64,000 nucleotides of DNA from Sinotaia quadrata (GCA_028829895.1 JALGAQ010000009.1:3596001-3660000); one strand, 5' to 3'. Positions 23,961-34,645 are shown, numbered from the stretch's first letter. Notes: generated by a model from the letters alone, not told the origin. Program-made: numbers and translations.

Positions 23961-24246
23961 AAACATCACTATCATATTAAGAGGAAATATTCAAAGTACA
24001 TTTCAGAATTGAACTTTTCAACAGCTGCACTGGAATGGCAAATGGATATTCACTCAAAGGATAAAGTCAACTAGGTTATCGAGTGTCTCAATTAATCAGA
24101 CGTTAGTGAATGGAGAATATGAAATAAACTTTTTTATATTTCAATATCTTTGACTTATTTTCAATATACTTAAGTCAATGCTCTCACTTGCTTACTTTTG
24201 TCATTTGGATGTTGTGAAAATGGAATGAGCTTTGAGCAAGACCTTT
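23961..24246. other. unassigned
   Basis: Short AT-rich stretch between the Penelope fragment and a TA microsatellite; no coding signal seen. Confidence 0.5.
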
Positions 24247-24248
24247 CG

Positions 24249-24250
<2 letters not shown>

Positions 24251-24288
<38 letters not shown>
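24251..24288 (+). repeat. (TA)n microsatellite
   Basis: About 19 TA units immediately beyond the 3' end of the minus-strand LINE copy E. It may be that element's tail or a pre-existing TA tract. Confidence 0.9.
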
Positions 24289-24290
<2 letters not shown>

Positions 24291-24793
24291 CGATTGGCTA
24301 CCGTCAGTCTCGAATGACTATGGTCTTTGTCAACTTGCATATTTTTTAATTATCTTTTACGTTAGTCTGTACTTCCAGTTTCTTAGTTTTTGCATTTGCA
24401 CAACGTTGGTATGCGATTTTTGTCCATTCTCTTCACGTGGCCGAGCCAACGCAGACGTCTGTGAGCCAGGAGAGCGAACATACTTGGGAGTCCGGCTCGT
24501 TGCAAGACGGCGTTGTTTGAAACGTGATCTTGCCAATTTATGCGTAATAGTCTTCGGAGATTTCGCAGATGAAAGACGTTGAGTCTGCGTTGCTGGTGTG
24601 AATACAGCGACCACGTTTCACTGCCGTAGAGGAGGGTGCTCAGCACATAGGACCAGTAGACTTGCATCTTCGTTTTTGCAGTCATCATCGAGTTTCCCCA
24701 GTCGCGTTTATTGATCCGCGACATCATTATGGCTGCTTTGCCAATACATTTGCTTATTTCGGAATCAAGGGAGATGTTACTAGAGATAGTGGT
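24291..24793 (-). mobile_element. RTE-like LINE copy E: RT thumb and 3' end (3' segment of a twin-primed copy)
   Basis: Minus strand: TISSNISLDSEISKCIGKAA, LLYGSETWSLYSHQQRR, WQDHVSNNAVLQRAGLPSM and RLRWLGHVKRMDKNRIP, then a short 3' UTR ending at a terminus like the 7621, 23533 and 58594 ends (CTGACGGTAGCCAAT here). After RIP the frame breaks and the zinc finger is missing. The 5' boundary abuts copy F, which lies in the opposite orientation and stops at the preceding element position. Confidence 0.8.
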
Positions 24794-26005
24794 ATGTACG
24801 CTGGCATCAACAATGTCCTCGGGCAGCAAATAATCAAAACGGCTTCACTCAAATCAGCAAACGGCAAAATCATCACTGACCGACAGAAGAAAATGGAGAG
24901 TTGGGCTGAGTACTACCAAGAGTTGTACTCAGAGACAACTATAGTATCAGATGCTACTATAGAAGATGCCATAAACCTGCCTGAACTAACCATACTTGAT
25001 GATCCGTTTACACTGGCAGAACTAGAAGGTGCTATACAGAGCTCAGAAATGGGAAACCCACCGGTAGAGATGGCATCACAGCAGAGATTCTGAAAGCTGG
25101 TATTCGGATTTCACTACTCTCGAAATTGCACCAAATCTTGATTCAGTGTTGGGAAAAACGCAACTGTCCCTCAAGAGATGCGGGACTCAAAGATAATCAC
25201 ATTGTACAAGAACAAAGGTGATCGCAGTGATTGTTCAAACTACAGCGGTATATCTCTTTTCTATGTCGTCGGCAAAGTGTTCGATCGTGTTGTACTCAAA
25301 CACTCCAAATGCTTGCTAAACGAATATATCCACAAAGTGAATGTGGATTCCGAGCTGGAAGATCAACCGTCGATATGATATTTTCCCTGCGGCAACTGCA
25401 AGAAAAATCTCGTGAGCAGAATAGACCACTATATGTAGCCTTTGTTGACCTTACAACGGCATTTGACACGGCCAGTCGAACTGGATTATACAGACTCCTG
25501 AAGAAAATCGGCTGCCTCCAAAACTGTTGCAAATGATTATCGCCATCCATGAAGATATGCAAGGCAAGCTGCAATACGATTGCTCAGCCTCAAACGCATT
25601 CCATATTAAGAATGGAGTAAAGCAAGGTTGGGTACTTGCACCAACACTCTTGGAGTTTTCTTCTCTCTGCTGCTCAGAAATGCCTACAAGAATTCAATCG
25701 ATGGGATTTTCCTTCACACCAGGAGTGATGGTGAATTATTCAACCCAACAAGACTTCGAGCAAAAACCAAAAGCAGGACAGTGTTCATGAGGAAGTTACT
25801 CTTTGCGGACGATGCGGCTTTGACGGCTGATTCTGAAGAAGGAATGCAGCGAATAATAAGTTGTTTTGCCAATGCTTGTAAGTAATTTGGCCTGACCATT
25901 AGCTTAAACAAAACCAAGGTCATGGGCCAAGGGGTTAGCATTGTGCCGGATATTCGGATTGATGGCCACACACCAGAGGTACTAAATGAGTTCTCTTATC
26001 TGTGA
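24794..26005 (+). mobile_element. RTE-like LINE copy F: linker and RT (inverted 5' segment)
   Basis: Plus strand: GMYAGINN, KKMESWAEYYQELYSETT, YKNKGDRSDCSNYSGIS, GFRAGRSTVDMIFSLRQLQ, YVAFVDLTTAFDTA and KLLFADDAALTADSEEG with an intact catalytic box, ending at EVLNEFSYL (26000). Frameshifts occur near 25095, 25230, 25535 and 25690. The last bases (TATCTGTGAT) and the first bases of copy E (CCACTATCTC) are adjacent in the canonical element, so F and E are two parts of one insertion with the 5' part inverted. Confidence 0.82.
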
Positions 26006-26764
26006 TATATTTATATATATTCGTTCAACGAGTCTTTTGCTTCCACATTGAATGTCCGTGAAAGTTTTGGAGAACAAAATTCAGGTCACCATTTTCGGTT
26101 ATTATCACACCGGCCATACTGTAGATAATTCCTTAACAAGTATTTTGACTACTTCCCAGTTGTCAACCCAAACGTGAATTGATCGTTTGGTATACACAAA
26201 GAAAACATATACATGACGGAAAGCCTAAACAAGACAAGTGAGTTAGAAGGATGCGTAACAGATCTGCTAACCTCCCGAATGGAGCAGAATGATGATTATA
26301 TTTAATACGAACCCGAGTGTATAGTATTTTGACAAGATTATTTCAAAGTTTCCATTACTTTTATTATCTGTAACTGTAGGATTTAGAGTGTATGGTTTAG
26401 TTCAGAATTATCAATCTGTGGCTAATGAGTACAAGTCCCTTAGAAATTATGTAATATATATATGATATCAGCTTTATATACACCATCGGGATCACATATT
26501 TTATCACATATTTTAAAAGACCTGCACATCGATTTTTCATGCATATTAGCGATCATTATCACTAAGAAATATTTGTTTATTCTGAGATTCTAACCCATAT
26601 ACACCTCTCAACTTGCTTTTCGGCTCCTGATTACACTATGGCCTGAGACTCTACTTGTATTTCTGCGTTATAATGTATGTATTGTGAAATGCTTTAAATT
26701 CTCCTCAGGATATTACCATTTAGTTGGACGTTCGTACCCATCTGGAGAAAAATGATGCGTACAT
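26006..26764. other. unassigned AT-rich stretch
   Basis: No open frame of note and no similarity to the repeats seen elsewhere in the window, apart from TATA-rich patches. Confidence 0.45.
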
Positions 26765-27300
26765 TATTTTCAAAAATCAGCAAAAACACGGCTTGTTTGC
26801 AGCCAATTTCCCAAAACCGGAGCCTGTAGTTGCGACTAAAAGAGCAGCAATCACCGAACACAAAAAAGTAATATGCGACCCCTGAATATCTCAGAAAGCG
26901 AACAGAATTCCCAACGTATCTAACGGCGATGGACGAATGTCTACTTGCTCAATATATGCGAAAATATTCCGCTTGGTCGCAGATTTTCTTATGTTATATG
27001 CAAGGTGGCATTGAAATAACCCTCGTTCTGGAAAAATATGACCAAATTATAGCAGCAAACTGCAATATTATCAGGGGACAGACAGAAGGTGAGGAAGAGG
27101 TGGACTGAGTACTACCAAGAGCTGTAATGCCAGACAACTACAATGTCATATGCTGCTATAGATAATTCCAAAAACCTGCCTGCAATAACCGTACAAGACG
27201 ATCCGTCTACGCTGACAGAACTCGAAAAATTTTAAATCCGCTGCTAGATGTGGCAACACAGTTGAGATTGTGAAAGCTAGATTTCGGACATCTATATGTA
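26765..27300 (+). pseudogene. RTE-like LINE fragment (endonuclease-RT linker)
   Basis: Plus strand: a degraded match to the linker of the RTE-like LINE (EPVVATKRAAITEHKK), then a YYQELYS-like stretch near 27110 and a NLPAITVQDDPST segment near 27175-27215. Only the linker and the start of the RT remain. The same linker segment heads the fragment at 14020. Confidence 0.55.
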
Positions 27301-27379
27301 GGTACATTCTAATTAACCATGGGAAGCTTCTTTAACTAGTTCCTGTGAGTTGCTGCTTCATTAATGAGTATGAACGGCG

Positions 27380-27750
27380 GAATGTATAAGCGAAGAATGA
27401 TCGTGAACATTTCAAGAGAAACAATGGATTAGAAATAGATCCATGAAAGCGCCGATAAAAAGTTTGATTTCAACCGAAAAAGATCAATACATCAAAGGGA
27501 AGTTATTCCAACCATAAATTTGTCCAGGGCAACTTGAGCTGATATTCGAAGTAACTTTGGACATTCGGAGATGCATTAAACTTTCTAATCGCCACAGCTT
27601 CCAGAAATTCAAGGCCCCCTTGATCTTCGGCTTTGTGGATTATGATAAATGAATTAGTTTGCTCGCAGAGGTGATCGGTGTCAATTATGTGCTCTATCAC
27701 ACTGACCTTCGGAACATTGTAATCGGTACTGAGTAAGCTATTCTTCAAAT
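27380..27750 (-). mobile_element. Penelope-like element C-terminal fragment
   Basis: Minus-strand frame 27748-27503: VPKVSVIEHIIDTDHLCEQ, then LEFLEAVAIRKFNASPNVQ and FEYQLKLPW. It is closely related to 9544-9269 and shares the downstream 3' sequence (27380-27500). The same caveat applies: the nuclease N-terminus is missing. Confidence 0.5.
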
Positions 27751-28079
27751 AACATTAAGTTGATTACTTGTCTTTTCTTGTAGATATTACACTATTGAAG
27801 GTTTTCAAGTTTTCTTGAAATCGTTATTGCTTTAAGCTTTTTAATTCGTTTATTATTCTTTGAAATTATTGTTAATCTATTCTCTTTTGTGTCTTCGTTG
27901 TTCGTTATTTATTGGAACAAAATTATAATATTTTTATGTTACGTTTTTTATCCTTATGAAATTTTTAGGCGTATTATTGAAAACGCACTCATGATTGTAA
28001 ATTTTGTTATTATGATTAGTATTAAATGAAAACATTTATTCTTATTTTTTGATAATATTCTTCCATTTATTTTATCCCG
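27751..28079. other. unassigned AT-rich stretch
   Basis: Strongly T-rich on the plus strand, no coding signal. The exact start of the downstream LTR is not visible. Confidence 0.4.
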
Positions 28080-28428
28080 TTTGCACCTGCCAGCCTTCGC
28101 TTTGATCGCCTTCATGCTTTTCCTATAGCGCACCTATTTGATTGGCTCAATTCCCGCCACAAGGTGGGCGATGTAGATTTTTGTTCTGCTCTATAAGTCA
28201 GGCGTCCTCTTCCTTAATGCCTTCTAATCTAGCGTTTGCGTTTCCACGATAAAACCAGGTGATTCGCTTCATAGCGCCTTTTCTCTGGACCGGGTGATTA
28301 GTAGTGAGAACTGTTTAAACCGTATCTCGTTAAAGCTACTAGGTTATTGAATGAAGGCTACCCTTGCGTGATTCGTAGTACACGAGCATTAAACTAGTAA
28401 AAAGGCAATGCACTATACTACGAAAATC
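28080..28428 (+). repeat. 5' LTR of CsRn1-like Gypsy element (start uncertain)
   Basis: The last 200 bases (about 28218-28428) match 34150-34363 and 43865-44090, ending in a shared ACGAAAATC. A TATA-like TATAAG lies at 28192-28197 with an inverted CCAAT (GATTGG) about 50 bases upstream. The upstream part does not match the 3' LTR, so the 5' boundary is only a guess. Confidence 0.6.
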
Positions 28429-28442
28429 GGTGGCTCCGACGT
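28429..28442 (+). promoter_or_regulatory. primer-binding site, tRNA-Trp-like
   Basis: GGTGGCTCCGACGT directly follows the LTR end. It fits the complement of an animal tRNA-Trp 3' end with about two mismatches. CsRn1-clade elements are known to use tRNA-Trp. Confidence 0.5.
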
Positions 28443-28743
28443 AAGGAAGAAGAACATCGGTGATCAAAGAATATATGCACCATATTATTTATTCGGTGAG
28501 CGTATTATTTTTTTAATTTTCAAAGCACGTATTTATTTCAATGATTGACTTATATTTGACTCACATTTGATTTTGATTATCTTATTTTGCCATATCTACT
28601 TGATCGAATTACTTGATACTACTCTATCATTTTTATAGGCACGTCGATTCATTTAAGGTTTTAGAGTTTAAAAGTCAAATATTAAGCTCTGGCTTGCTAC
28701 ATTTATTAGATTTTTAGACTCTTCAGGCGTTACAGACAGCAGA

Positions 28744-29460
28744 ATGCGTTCCAAAATAATGCTTTACCAGCTGTTACCTGACTTAGCAATCACAGTTAGA
28801 GATGTAATGTTGAATCTGCCACTAGGCGAACATACAGTGCCCTTAAAAAGGCACTGGAGCAGTGTTTCGCAGAATCTGAAAACGTCCGTATGAGACAGCT
28901 GTTCCAAGGGTTAGACATGGGTGATAAAAATCCCTCTCACTTCCTTCGACACATGGAGGACCTCACGAAGTTATCCGCCTCCAATAATTCCTTCCTGCGC
29001 ACCCTGTGTATGGAACACCTTCCACCCAACTTTCAAACGACGGCTTTCGTTTTACTGCGCATGTTGCCTTTCGACGAGACACTGTCGTCCATCGACGACA
29101 TCATCGGTTACGTGCGAAGTCCAAAATCGATCGCGGGGCCTCACGGCAAAAACGCAGCTGTCATCAATCAGCCAGCTCAAGCAACCACGAGCAATAATCC
29201 AGACGCCGTCTATCATAGATTGGACGATCTAAAACACAGACTGTCCGTCTTCTCGATTCGACAAGACAGACGACGATCTCCGGCTAGATAATCCTGTAGA
29301 GATCGTACATTTTCCCCTCCGCGGCGACCATCATTGCGCCGCAGTAGTTTGCGTCTGCGACGATCACCGTCACCCACGGTATGTTGGTACCATCGAACGT
29401 TTGGTACCCAGTCGCGTAAGTGTCGATCACCATGTTTCTTTAGAAAGGAACAAGTAAACT
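28744..29460 (+). pseudogene. Gag of CsRn1-like Gypsy element
   Basis: The plus strand reads YQLLPDLAITVRDVMLN, then after a frameshift KKALEQCFAESENVRMRQ, FQGLDMGDKNPSHFLRHM and LRTLCMEHLPPNFQ. Downstream of a stop at 29291, in the same frame, comes a nucleocapsid-like CWYHRTFGTQSRKCRSPC (about 29384-29437). C-x2-H-x9-C-x3-C is the unusual Gag signature of the CsRn1 clade, in place of the CCHC knuckle. At least one frameshift (near 28830) and one stop break it. The Gag would coat the RNA genome in virus-like particles. Confidence 0.75.
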
Positions 29461-31220
29461 AGTTGGTCAGCAGAGACAAGCGACCTCACCTGCTGACCGC
29501 GCTTCAGATGGTCGCCTATTTTACGTCTATGATAGAAGTTCCGTCGTCACAGGCACACAGGTTATTTTAGGTCCCGCGTCCGCTGCAGATAAACGCCGCC
29601 TGTCTTCGCATAATTTAACGACCCCGAACCATTCACCGATCGTCGAGTACGGCGAAGGTTCTTTAACCTTAAACCTAGGCGCACGTCGTAATTCCCCGTG
29701 GCTATTTATCGTAGCTGACGTTTCACAGAGAATTCTCGGTATCGACTCTTTGCAATGATATCGGCTCATCGTCGATGCGGAACGACACAGTCTTGTAGAT
29801 TCGGAGACTAAGATATACACCATAGGTGAGCGACAATTTAGATCACTAGTTAGTCCAATCGTCGTCCTACCGCGTACCGTGGAACCATATGCTTCGATTC
29901 TAGAAGAATTTAGGTGAGCTTTTATACTGCCGAGGCGTTGCCGACAGTAACGACAAAAGTTGAGCATCATATTGATACCCAAGGGCCCACTCGTTTACGC
30001 TCGTCCACTAGGCTGACGAAAGAAAAACGCTGAGTTGCCCGCGCAGAATTTCAATATATGCTATATCTAGGTATCGTTAGAGCGTCAAACAGCACATGGC
30101 CATCCCCGCTGTATATGGTGCCAAAGAAGACACCCGGCGACTGGCGTCCGTGTGGTGATTATCGCCCCTTAAACAACGTCACCACACCGGACGGTTATCC
30201 GTTACCCCACGTACATGATTTAAATTCTCCGCTCTAATGTAAGCGCGTTTTTAGTAAAATCGATCCAGCTCCTGCGTATAATCAAATACCAGTCGCCCCA
30301 CAGTAAGTAGTCGCCCCACAGTACGTACCGAAAATGGCAGTCAAAACGCCCTTCGGAATAATCGAGTTCCTACGCATGCCCTTCGGCCTTAATAACGCAG
30401 CCCAGACTTTCCAATGTTTTACTGATGAAGACTGTCGAGGATTAGATTTCGTTATTATTGTATTTAGATGATATTTTCTTCGCTAGTGGTACACCGCAGG
30501 CGCACGCAACGCTCCTCCGAGAACTTTTCGCTCGTCTAGCCAAAAACAGTGTTATGATTAATGCAGAAATATCTTCTTTTGGTTTGAGCCAAGTTGACTT
30601 TTTGGACATCTCATTACCTCCGATTGTATCACTCCACTTCTAGAAAAGCTTCAGGCCATTTTAGACTACCCGCAACCAAAGTCGCTAAAGCAGCTTCGAC
30701 ATTTCGACGGCCTAGTTAATTATTATCGCTGTTTTTTTCCGAACTGCTAAAGCCACATGCAGCCTCTGATTGATCTGCTGCGTGGCAAAAAGATTCGTTT
30801 AGAGTTCAACGATGTCGCAAGAGCAGCATTCAAAAAAGCTCAAAGAAGCGATCGCCAAGGTTGCCTTTCTCGCAAACTATGAGTCTGGTGCTAGGCTTTC
30901 GATAGCAACCGAAGCGTCAGATATCGCCGTGGGCGTGGTGCTCCAGCAATACGTTGAAGGCATCAGGCAACCTTTAGCATTCTTTTCGAAACGCCCACAA
31001 CCAACAGAAGGTTGATGTTCGACTTTCGGGAGAGAATTACTAGCAGTTTATCTAGCAATCTGACATTTTCGTCATATGCTACAGGGTTATGAATTTACGG
31101 TGTTCACCGACCACAACCCTTAAATTAACACTTTTCACCGACCCAGCGACCGACATTCGCCTAGGGAACTTCGACAGCTGGACCATATCACACAGTTAAG
31201 CAGCGATATGCGGGATGTTT
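29461..31220 (+). pseudogene. Pol (protease, RT, RNase H) of CsRn1-like Gypsy element
   Basis: Protease region near 29510-29755: RLFYVYDRSS and then VVTG where the catalytic VDTG is expected, so the aspartate appears lost. It ends ADVSQRILGIDSL. RT pieces: SKIDPAPAYNQIPVAP (30255), MPFGLNNAAQTFQ (30377-30413) and the catalytic VYLDDIFFAS (about 30457-30486), which is intact. RNase H: TEASDIAVGVVLQQ (30909), FFSKRPQPTEG and FTDHNP (31103). Many stops and frameshifts (30236, 30300, 30640, 31016) leave no complete domain. Order protease-RT-RNase H-integrase is that of Gypsy/Metaviridae. Confidence 0.78.
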
Positions 31221-31226
31221 CATGTA

Positions 31227-31469
31227 AGATAAGATAAGATAAGATAAGATAAGTGCTTTACTTATACCAATTGGGATGAATTTTCAGCCAGTTACATGCA
31301 TTCCAATATTACAAAAACTAAACGTTTGACATCATTTGCAACTTGGTATTGAATCAATACACGCGCTTTATTTTCCCATGGCAAATCTCCATCGTTTAAT
31401 TCAGCAAAAACGTCTCCATTCCTCCTTTTATCCGTATCGGAACTACATGCAACTGAAATGGTATTTTGA
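31227..31469 (-). mobile_element. LINE 3' end with (TTATC)n tail inserted in the Gypsy pol
   Basis: On the minus strand, about 210 bases end in five TTATC/GATAA pentamers (31227-31253 on the plus strand). CATGTA occurs at both ends (31221-31226 and 31470-31475) as a target-site duplication. The host pol frame resumes after it at NPDADARSRIHS. A short frame ends VLIQYQVANDVKRLV, perhaps an RT C-terminus. I cannot name the family. Confidence 0.7.
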
Positions 31470-31475
31470 CATGTA

Positions 31476-32615
31476 TCGTTAACCCTGACGCAGATGCACG
31501 GTCGCGCATACATAGTGTATCACTGCCAACCGCCATCGGCCTACATGCGATGGCTGACGAACAAACTCGAAACCTGGAGACGCAAGAGACACTAAGTAAC
31601 AGTTCCCTAAAAATCGAACCTACGGGAATTCCTCATTCGTCGACTACTGTTTTAACGGATATTACATTGCTTCAACCCCGACCGTTAGTCCCAGCTAGCT
31701 TTCGTCGTAAGGTTTTCGACGCCTTACATGGTCTGCCGCACCCTGGCGCACGAGCGTCAGTTGAACTCGTTACTAGTCGTATCGTCTGTCAGAACGTCAA
31801 ACGTGATGTCAAGCGTTCGACACAGCAGTGTATAAGTTGCCAAAGAAGTAAGGTAACTAAGCATACAAAGACACCGATAAGCATTTTCGAATCGTCAGAC
31901 GCACGATTCCAGCAAGTGCACGTCGATTTTGTATGTCCGCTTTCCCCATCGCCAACGGTAGTTCTGATACCGTGGCCCGCGCTTTCCCAGAACTATGGAT
32001 TGCGCTATTCGGTTTCCCGGCTAAGGTCACAACGGATCGTGGTTCACAGGCTGGTGGTTGTCAGTACTTACGGACCAAACCTTGTCAACCGCAAGCGAAT
32101 GGTTTAGTAGGACGTTTCCATAGGCAACTCAAAGCTGCCCTTAAGGCCCAGGACGACGCGTCGTGCACGAAGCGTTACTTCTAGTTTCATTATGTATTCG
32201 AGCCACCATCAAAGAAGACTTAGATCGCACTCCGGCGGAGATACAGTTAGGCATGACGATTGTTCTCCATGGAGATTTAGTAACCCAGAGCAAACCACAA
32301 CAATTTGACTATAAAAAATTCGCGCATAGAATGAGCGAATTTATGCGACGCATACCGCCTGCCAAATCGTGACGTCTAGTCAGGCCAACGTATGTAGATA
32401 AACTCTATAACGACGCGATCCGGAAGGGTAGTTGAAAAAACCCGTTCGATTCGCGGCGCACGACGCGCAAGATACATGCCCAGTAGAGTAAACGACTATC
32501 CGCATCTGTTGGCACTTTCGAACCGTGTACTTACCGATCGAAAGAACGTTTCTATTCTAAAACATCGCTTATCGGTCCCAATCAAAAGCGCGAACTCAGA
32601 CTCGAACCTTCAACG
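31476..32615 (+). pseudogene. Integrase and C-terminal region of CsRn1-like Gypsy element
   Basis: Zinc-binding HHCC: HGLPHPGARAS and CISCQRSKV (about 31730-31850). Catalytic core: HVDFV (first Asp, 31924) and TTDRGSQ (second Asp, 32030). The third block reads NGLVGRFHRQLK, with Gly where the catalytic Glu is expected. A deletion and frameshift after LSPSP remove the stretch between the first two blocks. Tail: AHRMSEFMRRIPPAKS (to 32371), then a degraded segment through 32600. Integrase would insert the cDNA copy; this one cannot be active. Confidence 0.75.
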
Positions 32616-32619
32616 GAAA

Positions 32620-33897
32620 TATTCAAGCGTCACGAATTTTCTGGTAACGAAAGACGATTGGACCAAAACTGTGAACGATGGCAGTACAGTGCACGCCTCT
32701 TACCTGAACATGTCCACAGCATTCAATCGTGTCTACCACAGACTTCTACTTCATAAAATCGAAGGCATTCGTATTGGTGGAAGACTTCTTAACTGGATTT
32801 ACAGCTACCTACATGAACGGTACACAAGATTGTGAGTGGATGGAGCACTCTTGAAACAAATGTCAGTTACAAGTGGTGTACCAAAGGATCAATGTTGGAT
32901 CCAATATTATTCCTCGTATTATTCAAAGATTTACCATTGATACTTCGTAGTAAAATCACAATGTTCGCAGATGATATCAAGGCATGGGTAAAAGTCCGAA
33001 ATACCGATGATTATTTGTTGCTCCAAAACGATCTCAACCAACTACAACAATGGTTCTCGAGAAACCAGTTACCCTTCAAATTCGAGAAGTGTAAGATGCT
33101 GAATATTGAAAAAAACATTAAACTTTAACGATTTCATCTGTGCGCACCAAATGCAATGTGTAAAAGCGGAAAAGGTTGTTTGTGTATGGGTAAGCAATGA
33201 CATGAAATCATCTCGTCATTGTGATGTAGTCTACAAACGTACATCGCAAGTGTTAGCAATGCTCAGGCGAATTTTCTAGTAGATTACAGTTAATACATTC
33301 CCCAGAATAATGAAAAGATATGTGAAACCTTCGGTGAATTGAGCTATCTAGGTTTGGGCTCCCTGGTTGAAGAAGGATATCGAGCTTTATGACAAAATCA
33401 ATCATCGATCTACCAAGACGGTACGAGAACTGAAGCATCTACCTTCCGAAGCACGAATGGAGGCAGCGGATACATTGGATTTCAACCATCATAGGATACT
33501 GGAAGACCTCGTTCTCAATTACCGTATCCTAGCTGATCCTCAGCATCCACTCGCGTCAGTTTTCTCATACAGAGGAGCTCAAACTACAAGGTGTCAATCC
33601 AGATCCGTCTTTGTAACTCATACACGATTAAACTGCCGGTGGCACTTTTTCTCCGTTCGTGTTTGTTTTGTGTGGAACAATCTACTGGAATGAACATGCA
33701 TTCAAACCACACTTAAAGGCACACATAAAAGTACAACGAACCTCGAACGCACCTATTGATGCATATTAGATTATATTGTGAATATCGCATGTCTGCTGTT
33801 AATTTATTACTCGAGACTGACTATATTGTATTAGCGCAGCCAATGAATCTTGTAAATTTGTTCGCTTTTTATAACATTAAATTATGAATTATGAATT
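32620..33897 (+). mobile_element. CR1-like LINE fragment, unit 1 copy (inserted in the Gypsy element)
   Basis: Plus strand: DDWTKTVNDGSTV, LNMSTAFNRVYHRLLLHKIEG, LLNWIYSYLHERYTRL, then FADDIKAWVKVRNTDDYLLLQ (catalytic box about 32960-32971, intact), QLPFKFEKCKML, TKTVRELKHLPSEARM and the C-terminal FSVRVCFVWNNLLE. This is a CR1/jockey-type RT without its endonuclease. It ends in a short repeat (AAATTATGAATTATGAATT, 33880-33898), as CR1-group LINEs end in short tandem repeats rather than poly(A). The Gypsy sequence resumes after it. Confidence 0.75.
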
Positions 33898-34085
33898 GCA
33901 CACGTCGACATGTTGGAGACGCTACCGCGAAACCACGCGACCATGGTAGTAGACTTACACGATTAGCTTATCACACATACTACAGGTTCATCGTACAACC
34001 ACGTGGACGTATCAAATACGATGCCAACTCGATAACCCACTATTAGACCCTCGTCCCTAAAACACAGAAAAGACCAAGCAAAAGT
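33898..34085 (+). mobile_element. 3' end of CsRn1-like internal region, unit 1
   Basis: Matches 43619-43803 in the second unit. A purine-rich stretch just before the LTR (AGAAAAGACCAAGCAAAAG) could be the polypurine tract. No intact frame. Confidence 0.5.
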
Positions 34086-34363
34086 GTGACATTTTAATTT
34101 CGTTGTTTTCTTTCGTTTGCATTAGTGTTTAACGTTTATATCGCGCGCGCTCTCTTACTTGACTCTAACGTTTGCGTTCCGACAATAATACCATGTGATT
34201 CGCTTCATGACGCCTTTTCTCTAGACCGGGTGATTAGTATTAAGAAGTGTTTATACCGTATCGCTTTAAAGCTTCTCGGTTATTGAATTAAGGCTACCGT
34301 TGCGTGATTCGTAGTACACGAGCATTATACTATAAAATGACAACGCTCTATCCTACGAAAATC
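34086..34363 (+). repeat. 3' LTR of CsRn1-like element, unit 1
   Basis: Begins TGTGACATTT and ends ACGAAAATC. It is shared with 43804-44090 throughout and with the 5' LTR over its last 200 bases. A TATATCGCGCGCGCTCTC stretch is common to the two unit copies but absent from the 5' LTR. Confidence 0.7.
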
Positions 34364-34509
34364 CTTTCAGATGAAAATTCTAGTTACAACAATTTGTATA
34401 ATTTTAACAATCAATGTTATTAATATTTTTCATGTTGCTGTTTTTTATGTTATCCTTTTTAATAGCGCTGATTCGATCAACGTACATAGCCAATCCGTTT
34501 CGCGCACAT

Positions 34510-34587
34510 ATCCAGCCAATTGTGTGCTTTCTACTCAAAAGTATTTAAGTTAATGGCATATATTCTTCCAATATTTTTCTATGCAAG
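34510..34587 (+). promoter_or_regulatory. putative core promoter of signal-peptide gene, unit 1
   Basis: CCAAT at 34516-34520 and TATTTAAG at 34542-34549, about 40 bases before the ATG at 34588. Conserved in unit 2 (CCAAC, TATTTAAG at 44271-44278). The 5' UTR would be very short. It lies just downstream of a retrotransposon LTR in both units. Confidence 0.5.
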
Positions 34588-34645
34588 ATGAAAGCTCTGT
34601 CAATATTGATTACCCTGCTTCTGTCTTTCGTGTGCACCACCGACC
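34588..34645 (+). CDS. signal-peptide first exon of a micro-exon-gene-like secreted protein, unit 1
   Basis: The exon reads MKALSILITLLLSFVCTTD and ends in a splice donor, GTAAGT, at 34646 after the first base of codon 20 (phase 1). A basic N-terminus plus an 11-13 residue hydrophobic core ending near Val-Cys-Thr is a classic secretory signal. The paralogue at 44320-44377 has the same length, phase and donor. Its differences are mostly conservative or silent, which fits coding constraint. Schistosome micro-exon genes start with such an exon followed by tiny exons of 3n bases. The ATG at 34581 gives a frame that stops at the donor and is less likely. Downstream exons are only partly identified and the product is unknown; I infer the class from architecture alone. 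Confidence 0.6.

Noticed and set aside
24232..24582. 116-codon plus-strand frame
   Set aside because: It starts in the TA microsatellite and then runs antisense to the RT of LINE copy E.
31227..31253. CRISPR-like or regulatory GATAA array
   Set aside because: It is a pentamer tail of a LINE 3' end bounded by a target-site duplication.
31466..32107. Single 213-codon host gene
   Set aside because: It is the Gypsy integrase frame; its last third is out of frame with the real catalytic core after a deletion.
34371..34553. 60-codon frame with a hydrophobic start just after the LTR
   Set aside because: The frame is not preserved in unit 2, unlike the 58-base exon at 34588.
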